64,000 nucleotides of DNA. Origin: CAVPDG01 sp963702535 (GTDB lineage Bacteria > Chloroflexota > Anaerolineae > Anaerolineales > UBA4823). The stretch is from the NCBI GenBank assembly GCA_963702535.1, contig CAVPDG010000004.1, positions 310,001-374,000 on the forward strand, in the 5' to 3' direction. Positions within the stretch are counted from its first letter, which is position 1; the number at the start of each line of letters is the position of its first letter. The translations under genes were made by a program, and so were the position numbers. Of this stretch, positions 19,019 to 28,070 are shown piece by piece. The notes beneath the pieces are model-generated. The model was not told the origin of the DNA, searched no databases, and saw nothing but the letters and a program-made list of their open reading frames with translations.

Positions 19019-21371
19019 GTGATCCCGCCCACGGGACCTGGGGTGAGTTATACTTACGATGAGACCGACCGCTTGAGGAACGCGGTGTACGGCAGCGCAA
19101 GCACGACGATGCTGTATGACCTGGCCGGGCGCAAGACCAGCATGACCGACGCCGACATGGGCAGTTGGAGCTATACCTATTACGCCCTGGGCACCCTGAA
19201 GACGCAAACCGACGCCCGCGGCTGCGTCACAACGCTGGGCTATGACGTGCTCAACCGCCTGACCTCCAAGACCTACACCGGTCCCGGCGCCTGCGATTCC
19301 ACTCCGGGCGTGAGTTACACCTATGATGCATACGACCCGGCGAACGGGCAGTATGGCAAGACGCGGCGCACGGGGATGACGGATAACGGAAGCAACACCA
19401 CGACCTGGAAGTATGACGGGCGGGGGAGGGTGGTCCAGGAGGTGAAGGTGATCTCCGGCTCAGGGACGTTCAAGAGCGAGTGGTTTTACAACAGCGCCGA
19501 CCTGCTGGACTGGATGAAGTACCCGGCGGATAACAACGGCAACCTGGGGGAGGCGGTGGTGTATAGCTACCACCCGCAGATGCTGGTCAATAACGTGTGG
19601 GGCATAACGTGTGGGGCACGAATACCTACGTGCAAAGCTCCAGCTACGACGCCGCCGGGCGCCTGGTGCAGCTCGTGCGCGGGCTGGGGACGCTGACCAC
19701 CAACTACACTTACTATGGCTGGACGGAGACGGCCAGCCCGGATGGGCAGCCGGTGGGGCAGGGGGCGCGCTTGAAGCAGGTCGCCACGGGCACGCTGCAG
19801 GACCTGAGGTATCTGTATGACGCTGTGGGAAACGTGCGCAAGATCGAGGATTACAAGCTCGGCAGCCCGCAAAAACAGAACTTCACCTACGATTCCCTGG
19901 ACAGGCTGATCTCTGCAGAAGCTGTGGATGGCACAGGTGGGAATTACATTCTGGAAAGCTACACATATCATGCCACAACCGGAAACTTGACCTCAAAGAC
20001 CGGCATTGGAAATTACACCTACGATTTTACTCACAAGCATGCTGTGGCCTCTACGGAGAATGGCTGGTCGTTCTCCTACGACGCCAACGGAAATATGACC
20101 ACGCGCACCGTTGGCGGGCCCATGTACACACTGACGTACGACGCCGAAAACCGGCTTACGGCAGTGAGCGGGACCGGGCTGAGCGCCAGTTTCGTGTATG
20201 ATGGCGACGGCAACCGCGTCAAAGGCACAGTGAACGGCGCTACGACGGTGTATATTGGCAACACCTTCGAATGGACTGGCTCGACCAGCACGATGAAGAT
20301 GTATTATTACGCCTCCGGGGTGCGCGTGGCGATGCGTACCGGCACGGGCAATCCGATCTGGCTGATGGGAGACCACTTGGGTAGTACCAGCACGGCTGCA
20401 AATTACAACGGGACATTGATGGCGGATGGCAATCTCAGGTACAAGGCTTGGGGTGAAAAGCGCTACCCGGCAAGCGGTTCCAGCGCGATCCCCACAACGT
20501 ACCGGTACACAGGTCAGCGCCAGAAATCCTGCTGGGCGGGATGGATGGGCTGTATTTTTACGGGGCCAGGTGGTACGACGACGCTAGGCAGATTCTGAGC
20601 GCGGATACGATCATCCCGCAGCCGGGGAATCCGCTGGCGTGGGATAGATACGCGTATGTGTTGAATAACGCGCTCAAATATATTGATCCGTCAGGTCACG
20701 ATCCATATTGTGGTAGTAAGAGTAAGTACAAATGGAACGTTGATTGCTCAGGCGGAGAGGCAACCTGGCCCACTTATTCAGGAAATTTTAGACACCCTCT
20801 GAATGATCCGTTCTATCAATCAGGTTTTGGATATGGTGACGATAACGATACAAACGGCGGACATCAGGGTATAGATTTGACCAACCAAGATAGGAAAGTT
20901 ATAGCCTCAGGAAATGGAGTAGTCGCAATAAATGATCCTTGTGACCTCGACGATTGTGAAGGGATCATGGATACCGATAATCCTGAGACTAATTTTGGTT
21001 ATGGGAATCTTCTTGTTGTAGAATACCCATATTCCGTGTTGCCGGACGATACGCGGGATGGATTAGGCTTGGAAAGTGGCCAATCTCTATACCTATTATA
21101 TGCCCATCTAGAAAAACCATCGAATGTTAAAGCTGGTGATTTCGTATCAACAGACATGACCATAGGGATCATAGGGAACACCGGCTATTCAACAGGTGTG
21201 CATGTGCACTTTGCCGCTAAAGTTGGAACATCCAGAGCTCTTCGTTTCAGTAAGTATGGTGGTGATACTCAAAAGCATTGGCTGAGCCTGGGTCCAATCA
21301 ATCCAAATGATATTGTTTATGTAACAACGATTGAGAGGGCAACAAGTATGAATGGTTTAGGAGTTAAGTAA
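19019..21371 (+). pseudogene. RHS/YD-repeat protein 1 with C-terminal M23 peptidase tip (5'-truncated, frameshifted)
   Basis: C-terminal part of a polymorphic-toxin-type RHS protein. Seen: many YD repeats (YTYDETDRL, TLGYDVLNRLTSKTY, YDAENRLTAVSGTG, YDGDGNRVKGTV), the core end GDHLGSTS, LYFYGARWYDD and the boundary motif YIDPSGH. After it the tip changes to an AT-rich M23 peptidase-like domain with zinc ligands in GGHQGIDLTN and the closing TGVHVHFAAKVG. M23 enzymes cut peptidoglycan cross-bridges. Frames change at about 19604 (14-bp tandem duplication), about 20525 (one A missing relative to RHS2) and near 20575. The N-terminal 4.5 kb present in RHS2 is missing, and no good start codon exists, so expression is doubtful; GTG 19019 is only the first in-frame possibility. 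Confidence 0.75.
19590..19617. repeat. 14-bp exact tandem duplication in RHS1
   Basis: ATAACGTGTGGGGC occurs twice in direct succession (19590-19603 and 19604-19617). Removing one copy joins VNNVWG to TNTYVQSS in one frame. RHS2 has no duplication at this place. Confidence 0.9.
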
Positions 21372-21384
21372 TCTGAGGATGCTG

Positions 21385-22736
21385 ATGATGAAATACCGAT
21401 TGTTGATAATACTTATCATTACCCTTTCAATTGGCTCCTGCCAGAATAGCAGATCCGAGCCATTACAACAACCCATTCCTGCCAGAACGGTAGTTTCGAC
21501 TTCGACGAAGGAGGCAATAAATACAGCAACAATAAATGACTCCCAGGTTAGAACACCAGAAATAACTGAAATTCCAACTAGCCATCCTACTGCTACAGAA
21601 ACCAATCACCAATCTACGCCGTGCCCACCTTCACCAGGATTATCGCTTACAGATGGGATAATCCTGGTGTATGTCAGCGAGGACCAAGTATGGCTCTGGT
21701 GTAGCGGCGAAAAGTATGTTGTTGACAATGCTTCGGCTAATAGTCTAGTTGATTTATCGGATGACGGAAAGACATTAGTCTATACAAAAAATTCGTTTAC
21801 TATTCCTAGATATTTTGACCTGTATACATTCACACTTGATAGTGGCGAAAAAAAACTTCTGCTGGACGCAAATAAATTGGCAGAAATGGTTTCTGCTGGT
21901 CCTGAAGTACCAAACGTGAAATTTAATTGGATACCTGGGCCCCATTCGCTTTTACTGAATGACCCAATCTCTGGACACGCTTATAAGCTTGATACCAACA
22001 CAGGTGATATTGTAGATATCAGTTCGCTAATTACCCCTGGGTTTCTCCATCTGGCGCCGAACGGCAAGTTATTTGCGCTGATTTCATTCGGACAAATCTT
22101 CCTTGGTGATCTCGACAAACCCGGTTTATATCACGCGCTTGATTACGCTCCAGTCTCGTTTGGAGGAGAAGGGCCCTACAATATCATACCAGTTTGGAAG
22201 TCAGAACTTCGAGCGCGTTGACCATTGCTATCCCTCCTGAGAATGTAAATGCGGGGGGTAATGTTGAAGTATGGAATATCGATACGAATACTCTAGCTCC
22301 GCGATTGCTCTCCAAATACGAGACGAATACACTCGAGAATTTCATTTCACCTGATCAACAATGGATCATTTACGCGAAGCGAGACAATCCAATCATGGAT
22401 TTTCCAAGCAGTCTCCATCTTCATAATTTGAATAACACCAATGATACTGAATTTGCTAGAGGGGACGTGGAGTTTATCGGATGGGCGCCCAATAGCTCAA
22501 AATTCGTATTTTCCAAAACCCCCAGTCACTCCAACTCTAAGGATTATTATGTAGGTACCATTGAACAAGATGATGTATCAATTCTGAAAATCCAACCTCC
22601 AACAACTTTCTTAAGTTGGCTAGATAACGATCGTTTTCTTACCAGGGAATTTCAAATTGGTTCACTTAATCAAGAACCATTTTCGATAGAGGAAAATCGC
22701 ATCTACAATTATGATACTGCAGTGATTGACAAATGA
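21385..22736 (+). CDS. AT-rich lipoprotein with beta-propeller-like repeats (frameshifted), possible immunity protein
   Basis: Predicted exported lipoprotein of about 450 residues. Seen: hydrophobic leader ending LSIGSC, a good lipobox, then a Thr/Ser/Pro-rich linker. Repeated segments of TolB/WD40-like character follow (SLVDLSDDGKTLVYTKN, FLHLAPNGKLFALIS, FISPDQQWIIYAKRD, EFIGWAPNSSKFVFS). The frame changes near 22195-22210, where two small errors seem to lie close together. ATG 21385 has GAGG 6 bases upstream; 21379 and 21388 are alternatives. It follows the RHS1 stop by 13 bases and shares the low GC of the RHS1 tip, unlike the surrounding genes. An immunity role against the M23 tip is only a guess from position and surface location. 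Confidence 0.6.
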
Positions 22737-22884
22737 GCTTGCATCTGCTGGTCATTTGAAACTCGAACAGTAGGTAGATATCGTCTTACAAATCAAGGAG
22801 TCATCCGCTATCGTTTCACATAGTTCGGGTTAAATGCAGCTGTATTCTTTAAAATCCCGAAAACAACGTACACGAACTTCCGCA

Positions 22885-23220
22885 GCGACGGCAACCGGGT
22901 GAAAAGCACGGTAGGGGGCGTGACTACGGTGCACATCGGTGTCTATTTCGAGTGGACGGGCAGCACGAGCACCATGAAGAAGTATTACAATGCGGGTGGT
23001 GCGCGAATCGCGATGCGCACCGGCGCCAGCACACTGAGCTTTATCCTGGGCGACCATCCCTCGCTTCGCTCGGGAGACATCCTCTCTGCGCTCGGGAGAC
23101 ACTCCCTCGCTGCGCTCGGGACACGCCTATGGCTCCACCAGCGCGAAATCAGACAGCAACGGTGTGTTGCTGACCGACAACCGGTACGACAAAGTTCACC
23201 TACACCGGGTCACCCTTGGG
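22885..23220 (+). pseudogene. Remnant of a third RHS core
   Basis: An isolated fragment encodes SDGNRVKSTVGGVTTVHIG, YFEWTGSTSTMKKYYNAGG, RIAMRTGASTLSFILGDH, and then, after a 67-bp insertion, GSTSAKSDSNGVLLTDNRYD in another frame. This is the last part of an RHS core before the tip. It differs from RHS1 and RHS2 (ILGDHAYGSTS instead of MGDHLGSTS), so it derives from a separate gene. It has no start, no upstream YD repeats and no tip, and runs into the end of the dehydrogenase gene. Probably a decayed displaced cassette. Confidence 0.75.
23058..23124. repeat. Three tandem palindromic CTCG-GCTCGGGA units inserted in the RHS remnant
   Basis: Three units of about 22-24 bp follow each other, each a small hairpin of the type CCCTCGCTNCGCTCGGGA. 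They interrupt an RHS reading frame between GDH and AYGSTS. The 67-bp insertion shifts the frame. Confidence 0.75.
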
Positions 23221-23230
23221 GCAAGGCGAA

Positions 23231-25225
23231 TTAAATCCTGATCGCCACGCACCCCTTCTTCTGCCCCGTCTCCACGTAGCGGTGCGCCTCGGCTGCCTGC
23301 TCCAGCGGGTAGACCCGGTCGATGACCGGCTTGATCACCCCCGCTTCGAGCAGCTGGCGCAGGTATGCCAGGTCCTCCCTGCGGTAGCTCGCCATCCCGG
23401 CGATCACCTTCTTCCCGCCCGTCGCCGAGGTCCAACGCGCCCGCGGCCGGTCGGAGAGGCGCGGGTTGCCCAGCAGGTAATACCCGCCCGGCTTCAGCGC
23501 TCTCAGGCTGCCTGCATAGGGGCTTTTGCCTGCCACGTCGAAGATCACGTCGTAAGTCTCCCCGCTCTGCGTGAAATCTTCTTTCGCATAGTCTATTACT
23601 CTCTCCGCCCCGAGGGCGCGCAGCATCTCCAGCTTGCCGGCGCTATCTACAGCGGTCACGGATGCGCCGGAATGGCGGGCGAGCTGCACCGCCAGCGTGC
23701 CGATGCTGCCGCCCGCCCCGTTGACCAGCACCTTCTGCCCCGCCTGGATGTGCGCCTGGCGCAGGTAATACAGCGCCTCCAAGCCGCCGATCGGCGCAGC
23801 CGCCGCTTCCTCGAAGCTCAGGTTGGCTGGCTTAACCTCCAACAAGGCGCCCATTGTAGCCTGGCGCTCAGGCAGGCAGGCGTACTCGGCGTACGCTCCC
23901 ATGCCGAAGCCGGTGGCGCCGAATACCGCGTCGCCCTCCTTGAAGCGCTGCGCCTGCTTGCCCGTTGCGGCGACCACCCCCGCCAGCTCCTGACCCAGGA
24001 TGGTGATGCGCCGCGGCTTGCCGAAGCCGGCGTACAGGCGCATGGGCAGCCCCAGGTAGAGCGGCATCTTCAGGCTGCGCATCTCGCAGTCGCCGGCGGT
24101 CACGGTCGCCGCCCTCACCCGGATGAGCACCTCGTCGTCCTTGGGCGCCGGCATTTCCACCTCGCGCAGCTGCAGCACGTCCGGGGAACCGTAAGCAGTC
24201 CAGATGATCGCTTTCATTGTCCGCTCAGCTCCATCCATCGTGATGACCACCTGCCCCTTCTTCAAACCCGCTTCCACGTAGGCGTGCGCCTGCGCCGCCT
24301 GCTCCAACGGGAAGCAGCGATCGATGATCGTCGTGTACTTGCCCGCTTCGACCAGCTCCTTGACGGAGACCAGGTCTTCCGTGCGCTCGCTTGCCATGGC
24401 GCAGACCACTTTCTGGCTGCCGGACATCTTCGTCCAGAGCATTTGAGATAGCGCTTTCATCTTGAAGCTGGCGAGCAGGTAGATGCCGCCCGGCTTGAGC
24501 GATTTTTTGCACTTTGCAAACGAGCTTTTGCCCAACACGTCGAAGATCAGGTCGTAAGTCTCGCCGTTTTGGGTGAAATCCGCCTGCGCATAATCGATGA
24601 CCCGGTCGGCGCCCAGGGCTCTGACATAATCCAGGCGCGGCGCGCCGCATACCCCGGTGACTTCTGCGCCGGAGATTTTAGCAAGCTGCACCGCCGCGGC
24701 GCCGATGCCTCCCGAGGCGCCGTTGACCAGCACCTTAGACCCCTTGTGCAGATTGCCCTTCCGGAGCAGGCTGCTCGCCATGATGGCGCCGTAGGGCAGC
24801 GTTGCCGCTTCTGCAAAGCTCATGTTGGCGGGCATGGCTGCCAGCGATCCGGCTTCCGGCACGCACACGTACTCGGCGTACGCCCCCATGTGCAGCCCGA
24901 GGTAACCCATCACCGCATCGCCGGGCTTGAAGCGCTTCACCTGGCTGCCGGTTGCCTCGACTTCTCCGGCAAACTCGCTCCCCAGGATGTTGACTTTTGG
25001 CTTGTTGAAGCCGAAGTGCATGCGCGAGGGCAGCAGCAGGGGCAGCGGCATGTGGAACTCGCTGGCAGAGATGTTCTTGAAATTGCGCGCCGCCAGGTCG
25101 CCGTAGTTCACCGGCGTGGCGTGCACCTTGACGAGTACTTCTGTGTCCTGCGGGGTGGGTTTCTCCAGCTCTTTGAGCTGCAAAACATCCGGGGGACCAT
25201 ATTCGGTGTAAACGATGGCTTTCAT
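23231..25225 (-). CDS. Tandem double NAD(P)-dependent MDR dehydrogenase (two quinone-oxidoreductase-like units in one frame)
   Basis: The reading frame encodes two complete zinc-free medium-chain dehydrogenases of about 335 residues each, MKAIVYTEYGPPDVLQL... and MKAIIWTAYGSPDVLQL... Each has its own GDAVMGYLG or GDAVFGATG segment, Rossmann motif (VLVNGASGGIGAAAVQLA; VLVNGAGGSIGTLAVQLA), GADRVIDYA or GAERVIDYA, and FDVLGKS or FDVAGKS. The second unit starts at Met 24217 after a linker of only six residues (DGAERT). A natural fusion is possible, but a single lost base near 24225 would also merge two adjacent genes, and such indels are common here. GAGG lies 7 bases before ATG 25225. Substrates are unknown; related proteins reduce enones and quinones. 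Confidence 0.8.
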   Translation of the reverse strand: MKAIVYTEYGPPDVLQLKELEKPTPQDTEVLVKVHATPVNYGDLAARNFKNISASEFHMPLPLLLPSRMHFGFNKPKVNILGSEFAGEVEATGSQVKRFKPGDAVMGYLGLHMGAYAEYVCVPEAGSLAAMPANMSFAEAATLPYGAIMASSLLRKGNLHKGSKVLVNGASGGIGAAAVQLAKISGAEVTGVCGAPRLDYVRALGADRVIDYAQADFTQNGETYDLIFDVLGKSSFAKCKKSLKPGGIYLLASFKMKALSQMLWTKMSGSQKVVCAMASERTEDLVSVKELVEAGKYTTIIDRCFPLEQAAQAHAYVEAGLKKGQVVITMDGAERTMKAIIWTAYGSPDVLQLREVEMPAPKDDEVLIRVRAATVTAGDCEMRSLKMPLYLGLPMRLYAGFGKPRRITILGQELAGVVAATGKQAQRFKEGDAVFGATGFGMGAYAEYACLPERQATMGALLEVKPANLSFEEAAAAPIGGLEALYYLRQAHIQAGQKVLVNGAGGSIGTLAVQLARHSGASVTAVDSAGKLEMLRALGAERVIDYAKEDFTQSGETYDVIFDVAGKSPYAGSLRALKPGGYYLLGNPRLSDRPRARWTSATGGKKVIAGMASYRREDLAYLRQLLEAGVIKPVIDRVYPLEQAAEAHRYVETGQKKGCVAIRI

Positions 25226-25333
25226 GGGGTTGCCTCTCGATGCGCCTCTCGGCATAAAATCATTTTTGGGTTTGCGCAGCCCGGGTTGCCTTTCACCGGG
25301 CTGCGCTACGGATAGTCTTGCCAGCCTGGGCTG

Positions 25334-26033
25334 CTAGGGCAGGGAGGTCTGCCAGGTCATTCCGGGGGCGGCTGCCCGGGTTTTGAATCCCTTCACTATC
25401 AGCCAGATGCCCAGGAAGATCTCGTTCGTGATCATGGGCAGCGCCAGCGCCATCTGCAGGCTCATGCTCAGCTCCGGGTTGAGCAGTTGCAGCAGGGTGC
25501 TGGCGAGGATCAACGCCGCGCCGGTCAACCCCCACGCCGCCAGCGGGCGGGGCAGCAGCCCGGATTGGTACGCCGAGGTGTACAGGCACAGCGCCCCGGC
25601 GCCGAAAAAGACGGGGATGAGCAAGCCGGTCACGCTCGCTCGAGCGGCAATCGCCAGGGCGCTCGCCGTGGAGAACGCCGCCGCCGGGCAGCAGGGCTTC
25701 CTGGCTCAACGCCAGCAGGGCGAGCGGGAAGATGATGATCACGCTGCAGAATACCGCCTCGACAATGCGCAAAGCCAGGTATCCCAGCGCCAGGTTCGGG
25801 CTGTACTGCCTCAGGTAGGGGAAGAGCAGCACGGCGATGCCGGCGACGGCAACGGCGTTCAGCAGCTCGAGCAGCGTCCCGGCGATCACCAGGCTCGCGT
25901 TTTCGGAAAGAGCCTGGAGCGCCTGCGGGGAAGCCAGCGCCGCTTCTACCAGCCCGCCGCCCAGCAAGCTCGCCGCCATGGCGGTGAGAAACAGCGCTCC
26001 GACGATTTTTGGGGTCATTTTGTTTGTGTTCAT
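25334..26033 (-). CDS. DUF4386-type membrane protein (frameshifted)
   Basis: A membrane protein of about 232 residues with six or more hydrophobic segments, starting MNTNKMTPKIVGALFLTAMAASLLGG. It contains YLALRIVEAVFCSVI and, in the second frame, VTGLLIPVFFGAGALCLYTSAYQSGLLPRPLAAWGL, the usual signatures of the DUF4386 family. The function of the family is unknown. The frame changes near 25675-25690, within a run rich in G and C. CAGGAGA precedes the ATG by about 9 bases. It lies 63 bases after the XRE regulator and 108 bases before the MDR gene, probably one transcription unit. Confidence 0.75.
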
Positions 26034-26096
26034 GGTGGATTCTCCTGTTTTTTATTAACTTTGTGATCTTTGTTTTGTCTTGCTGTTCTTTGCGGT

Positions 26097-26324
26097 TTAA
26101 TCTTTCTCGTCTTCAGCCGTGTACGAGAACACCTCATCCAGGGGCACGCCGAAAGCCAGGGCGATGCGAAAAGCCAGCTCGAGCGAGGGGGCGTACTTGC
26201 CGCCCTCCAGTGCGATGATGGTTTGCCGGGTCACGCCTGCTTTCTCCGCCAGCTCTTCCTGGGTCATCTCGCCGTGTAAGAAGCGCAGCTTGCGGATGTT
26301 GTTCCTCACCCGGTATTTATCCAT
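26097..26324 (-). CDS. XRE-family transcriptional regulator
   Basis: A 75-residue single-domain helix-turn-helix protein. Seen: NIRKLRFLHGEMTQEELAEKAGVTRQTIIALEGGKYAPSLELAFRIALAFGVPLDEVFSY, the full five-helix HTH_3 domain of the YozG-like short regulators. Its start overlaps the upstream membrane protein by 8 bp, with GGGGGGTG as ribosome-binding site. The pair follows two 18-bp palindromes of form TGTAA-N8-TTACA, which are good candidate binding sites, so autoregulation is likely. Confidence 0.9.
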   Translation of the reverse strand: MDKYRVRNNIRKLRFLHGEMTQEELAEKAGVTRQTIIALEGGKYAPSLELAFRIALAFGVPLDEVFSYTAEDEKD

Positions 26325-26778
26325 ATTGCACCCCCCGGCGATAAAAAGCGAGCTGCAGGGTATCGCTGATGATCTCGGCGATGATCGAGAAGAAGATGAT
26401 CAGGCTGAACATCACCAGCGGCGGCTGTCCGAGGGCAAAAGTGAGCATGGCGAGAAAGACGCCGGCGGAAAAGGCGATGTATGCAGCCTGGGTGCCTTTT
26501 AGCCCGATCAGCCTGTCGCGCTCATCCTCGACGAAGCGCGGCTCCTTGTCCGATTGCGTGCGGATGGCGTGGATGATGGCGAGGGCGATATTGGTCAGGA
26601 TGTTGCCCAGGATGTTCAAGATAATCGTGGCGACGATGACGATTGCCCACAACCTGAAGATCGTCGCTGAATTCAAGCCTTGTGTCTGGTACATCTGCAT
26701 CCAGTTGACCAGGTAGTAGATCAGCACGAGCAGGGAGCTGCCCAGGGATACAGAGATGTTGGTTTCACGGTAGGTCAT
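26317..26778 (-). CDS. Small membrane protein paired with XRE regulator (DUF2178-like)
   Basis: A 153-residue protein with four predicted membrane helices: SSLLVLIYYLVNWM, LWAIVIVATIILNILGN, TQAAYIAFSAGVFLAML and LVMFSLIIFFSIIAEII. Between helices 2 and 3 lies the cytosolic block EPRFVEDERDRLIGLKG, the DERD feature typical of DUF2178-like proteins that accompany short XRE regulators. ATG 26778 has AAGGAGAA 7 bases upstream. It is first in the operon, and its stop overlaps the start of the regulator. Function unknown; a membrane sensor or a regulated target is possible. Confidence 0.7.
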   Translation of the reverse strand: MTYRETNISVSLGSSLLVLIYYLVNWMQMYQTQGLNSATIFRLWAIVIVATIILNILGNILTNIALAIIHAIRTQSDKEPRFVEDERDRLIGLKGTQAAYIAFSAGVFLAMLTFALGQPPLVMFSLIIFFSIIAEIISDTLQLAFYRRGVQYG

Positions 26779-26812
26779 GGTACATTCTCCTTGTATGGTC
26801 GGTAATACATAT

Positions 26813-26830
26813 TGTAACTTACTAGTTACA
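26813..26830. promoter_or_regulatory. Operator-like palindrome 1 upstream of the XRE operon
   Basis: TGTAACTTACTAGTTACA: half-sites TGTAAC and GTTACA around a 6-nt spacer. It is centred about 44 bp before the start of the membrane protein gene. Confidence 0.6.
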
Positions 26831-26833
26831 AAT

Positions 26834-26851
26834 TGTAATGTGTACATTACA
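26834..26851. promoter_or_regulatory. Operator-like palindrome 2 upstream of the XRE operon
   Basis: TGTAATGTGTACATTACA: 8-bp arms TGTAATGT and ACATTACA around GT. Its start is 21 bp from that of palindrome 1, two helical turns, so both sites would lie on the same DNA face. Confidence 0.65.
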
Positions 26852-26895
26852 TTTTGTCAAGAGTAAAATACATCCTTTTGCCCGCAATTTAAGCG

Positions 26896-26943
26896 AAAAA
26901 GGGATGGCTTGCGAGTCTGAGACCCGCAAGCCATCCCTTTTTT
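26896..26943 (-). terminator. Rho-independent terminator (bidirectional-looking)
   Basis: An 18-bp stem (26896-26913 with 26925-26942) with an 11-nt loop is flanked by A-run and T-run, giving a U-tract on the minus strand. It lies about 90 bases beyond the stop of the minus-strand hydrolase and insulates it from the XRE operon. Confidence 0.85.
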
Positions 26944-27030
26944 CAGAATGCCTTTTTTTATTCGTCAGCCAGGCTGTTCTCCCCTGCCAGCACATCCTGG
27001 CGCAAAATCATACGCGATCTCTCAGGCTCT

Positions 27031-28070
27031 TCAAAAATCGGGCTGTGCGCAGAATTCCGCGAAGGTATAAAAGCCTTTCACCGGCGCCTGGATTTTCTGG
27101 AAATAGTCTTTTGCCAGCGTGTACGAGCAGGTGTAGTCGTAGATGCCTTCGAAGAAATAAACCGGCAGGTCGAGGGCGGTCACCTCCTGCCTCAGATCGG
27201 TGGCGAGGTTCGTCTCCCACAGGACGCTGACGCCGTTGCGGGCTTTGGCGCGCCACAGGTTGAGCTTATCCATTAATGAATATTCCCGGAAAGCCAGCGA
27301 TGGCAGGAAGATGCCGGTAACGATCGACTTCATGTCATGGGTTGTGCCAATACCCAACGGGTGCATGCCTGGATCGCGCAGGGCGAGATATGCCGGTGGG
27401 ATACCGCCTTCTAATGTAACAGGCGCAGCCTCCAGCCTTTGGACCATTTTGGTGTTTCCCCTGGCTTTGAACTCCTGCAGCATGTAATCGTACGCCAGCT
27501 TTTCCGATTCCAGCGTGTTCACCATCTGCGCCACGCCGATGTAGGCGTGGTATCGCTCGGGGCGCGGGCTGCCGCCTGGATGCCGAAGAAAGTGCCCCCC
27601 GAGTGACCCATCAGGTAGATCTTGTCCTGCTGAAAGCGCTCGCGCAGGTAGTCCGTCATCGCCAGCGTGTCAGCGATCAATTGCTCGTTGGTGATCAACT
27701 CCTTGGCGATACTCGGGTTGTAGGAGATCCCCGAGCCGCGCTGCTCCCACCAGACCACCGTGAACAGGTCCTCCAGACCGCTGGGGGTTCTCTGGGTCAG
27801 GAAGTAATCGGGCATGCCCCCGTGCAGGTAAAGCAGCACGGGCTGGCGGGCATCCTTGCTCTTGATGAACATGCCTTGCTTCACGCCGTTGATCTCAACG
27901 AACACTTTCTCGGCAATGCTATTGGGCAGAGGCTTCCCGTTTCCGTCTACAAAAGGCTGCGGTTTTCCGGGGCTCAGCGCCAGGAGTATGCCTGCAAGGA
28001 GAGCATGCCAGCTAAAACGACAGAAAATAACCATCCACATGATCCGTCCTACCTTTTTGCGTTTTACCAT
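27031..28070 (-). CDS. Alpha/beta hydrolase, proline iminopeptidase-like, membrane-anchored (frameshifted)
   Basis: Hydrolase of about 346 residues. Seen: basic N-terminus followed by hydrophobic MWMVIFCRFSWHALLAGILLAL, a likely membrane anchor. LLYLHGGMPDYF, VVWWEQRGSGISY and the nucleophile elbow MGHSGGTFFGIQAAA resemble prolyl aminopeptidases. In the second frame LDLPVYFFEGIYDYTCSY gives the acid region. The frame changes near 27558, where one G appears missing; adding it gives APERYHAYIGVAQM in one frame. The expected final His region is not obvious. ATG 28070 overlaps the MDR gene stop by 7 bp. Confidence 0.75.

Noticed and set aside
23058..23124. Possible CRISPR array
   Set aside because: The three units are adjacent with no unique spacers and each is a small palindrome. 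No cas genes are present in the window.
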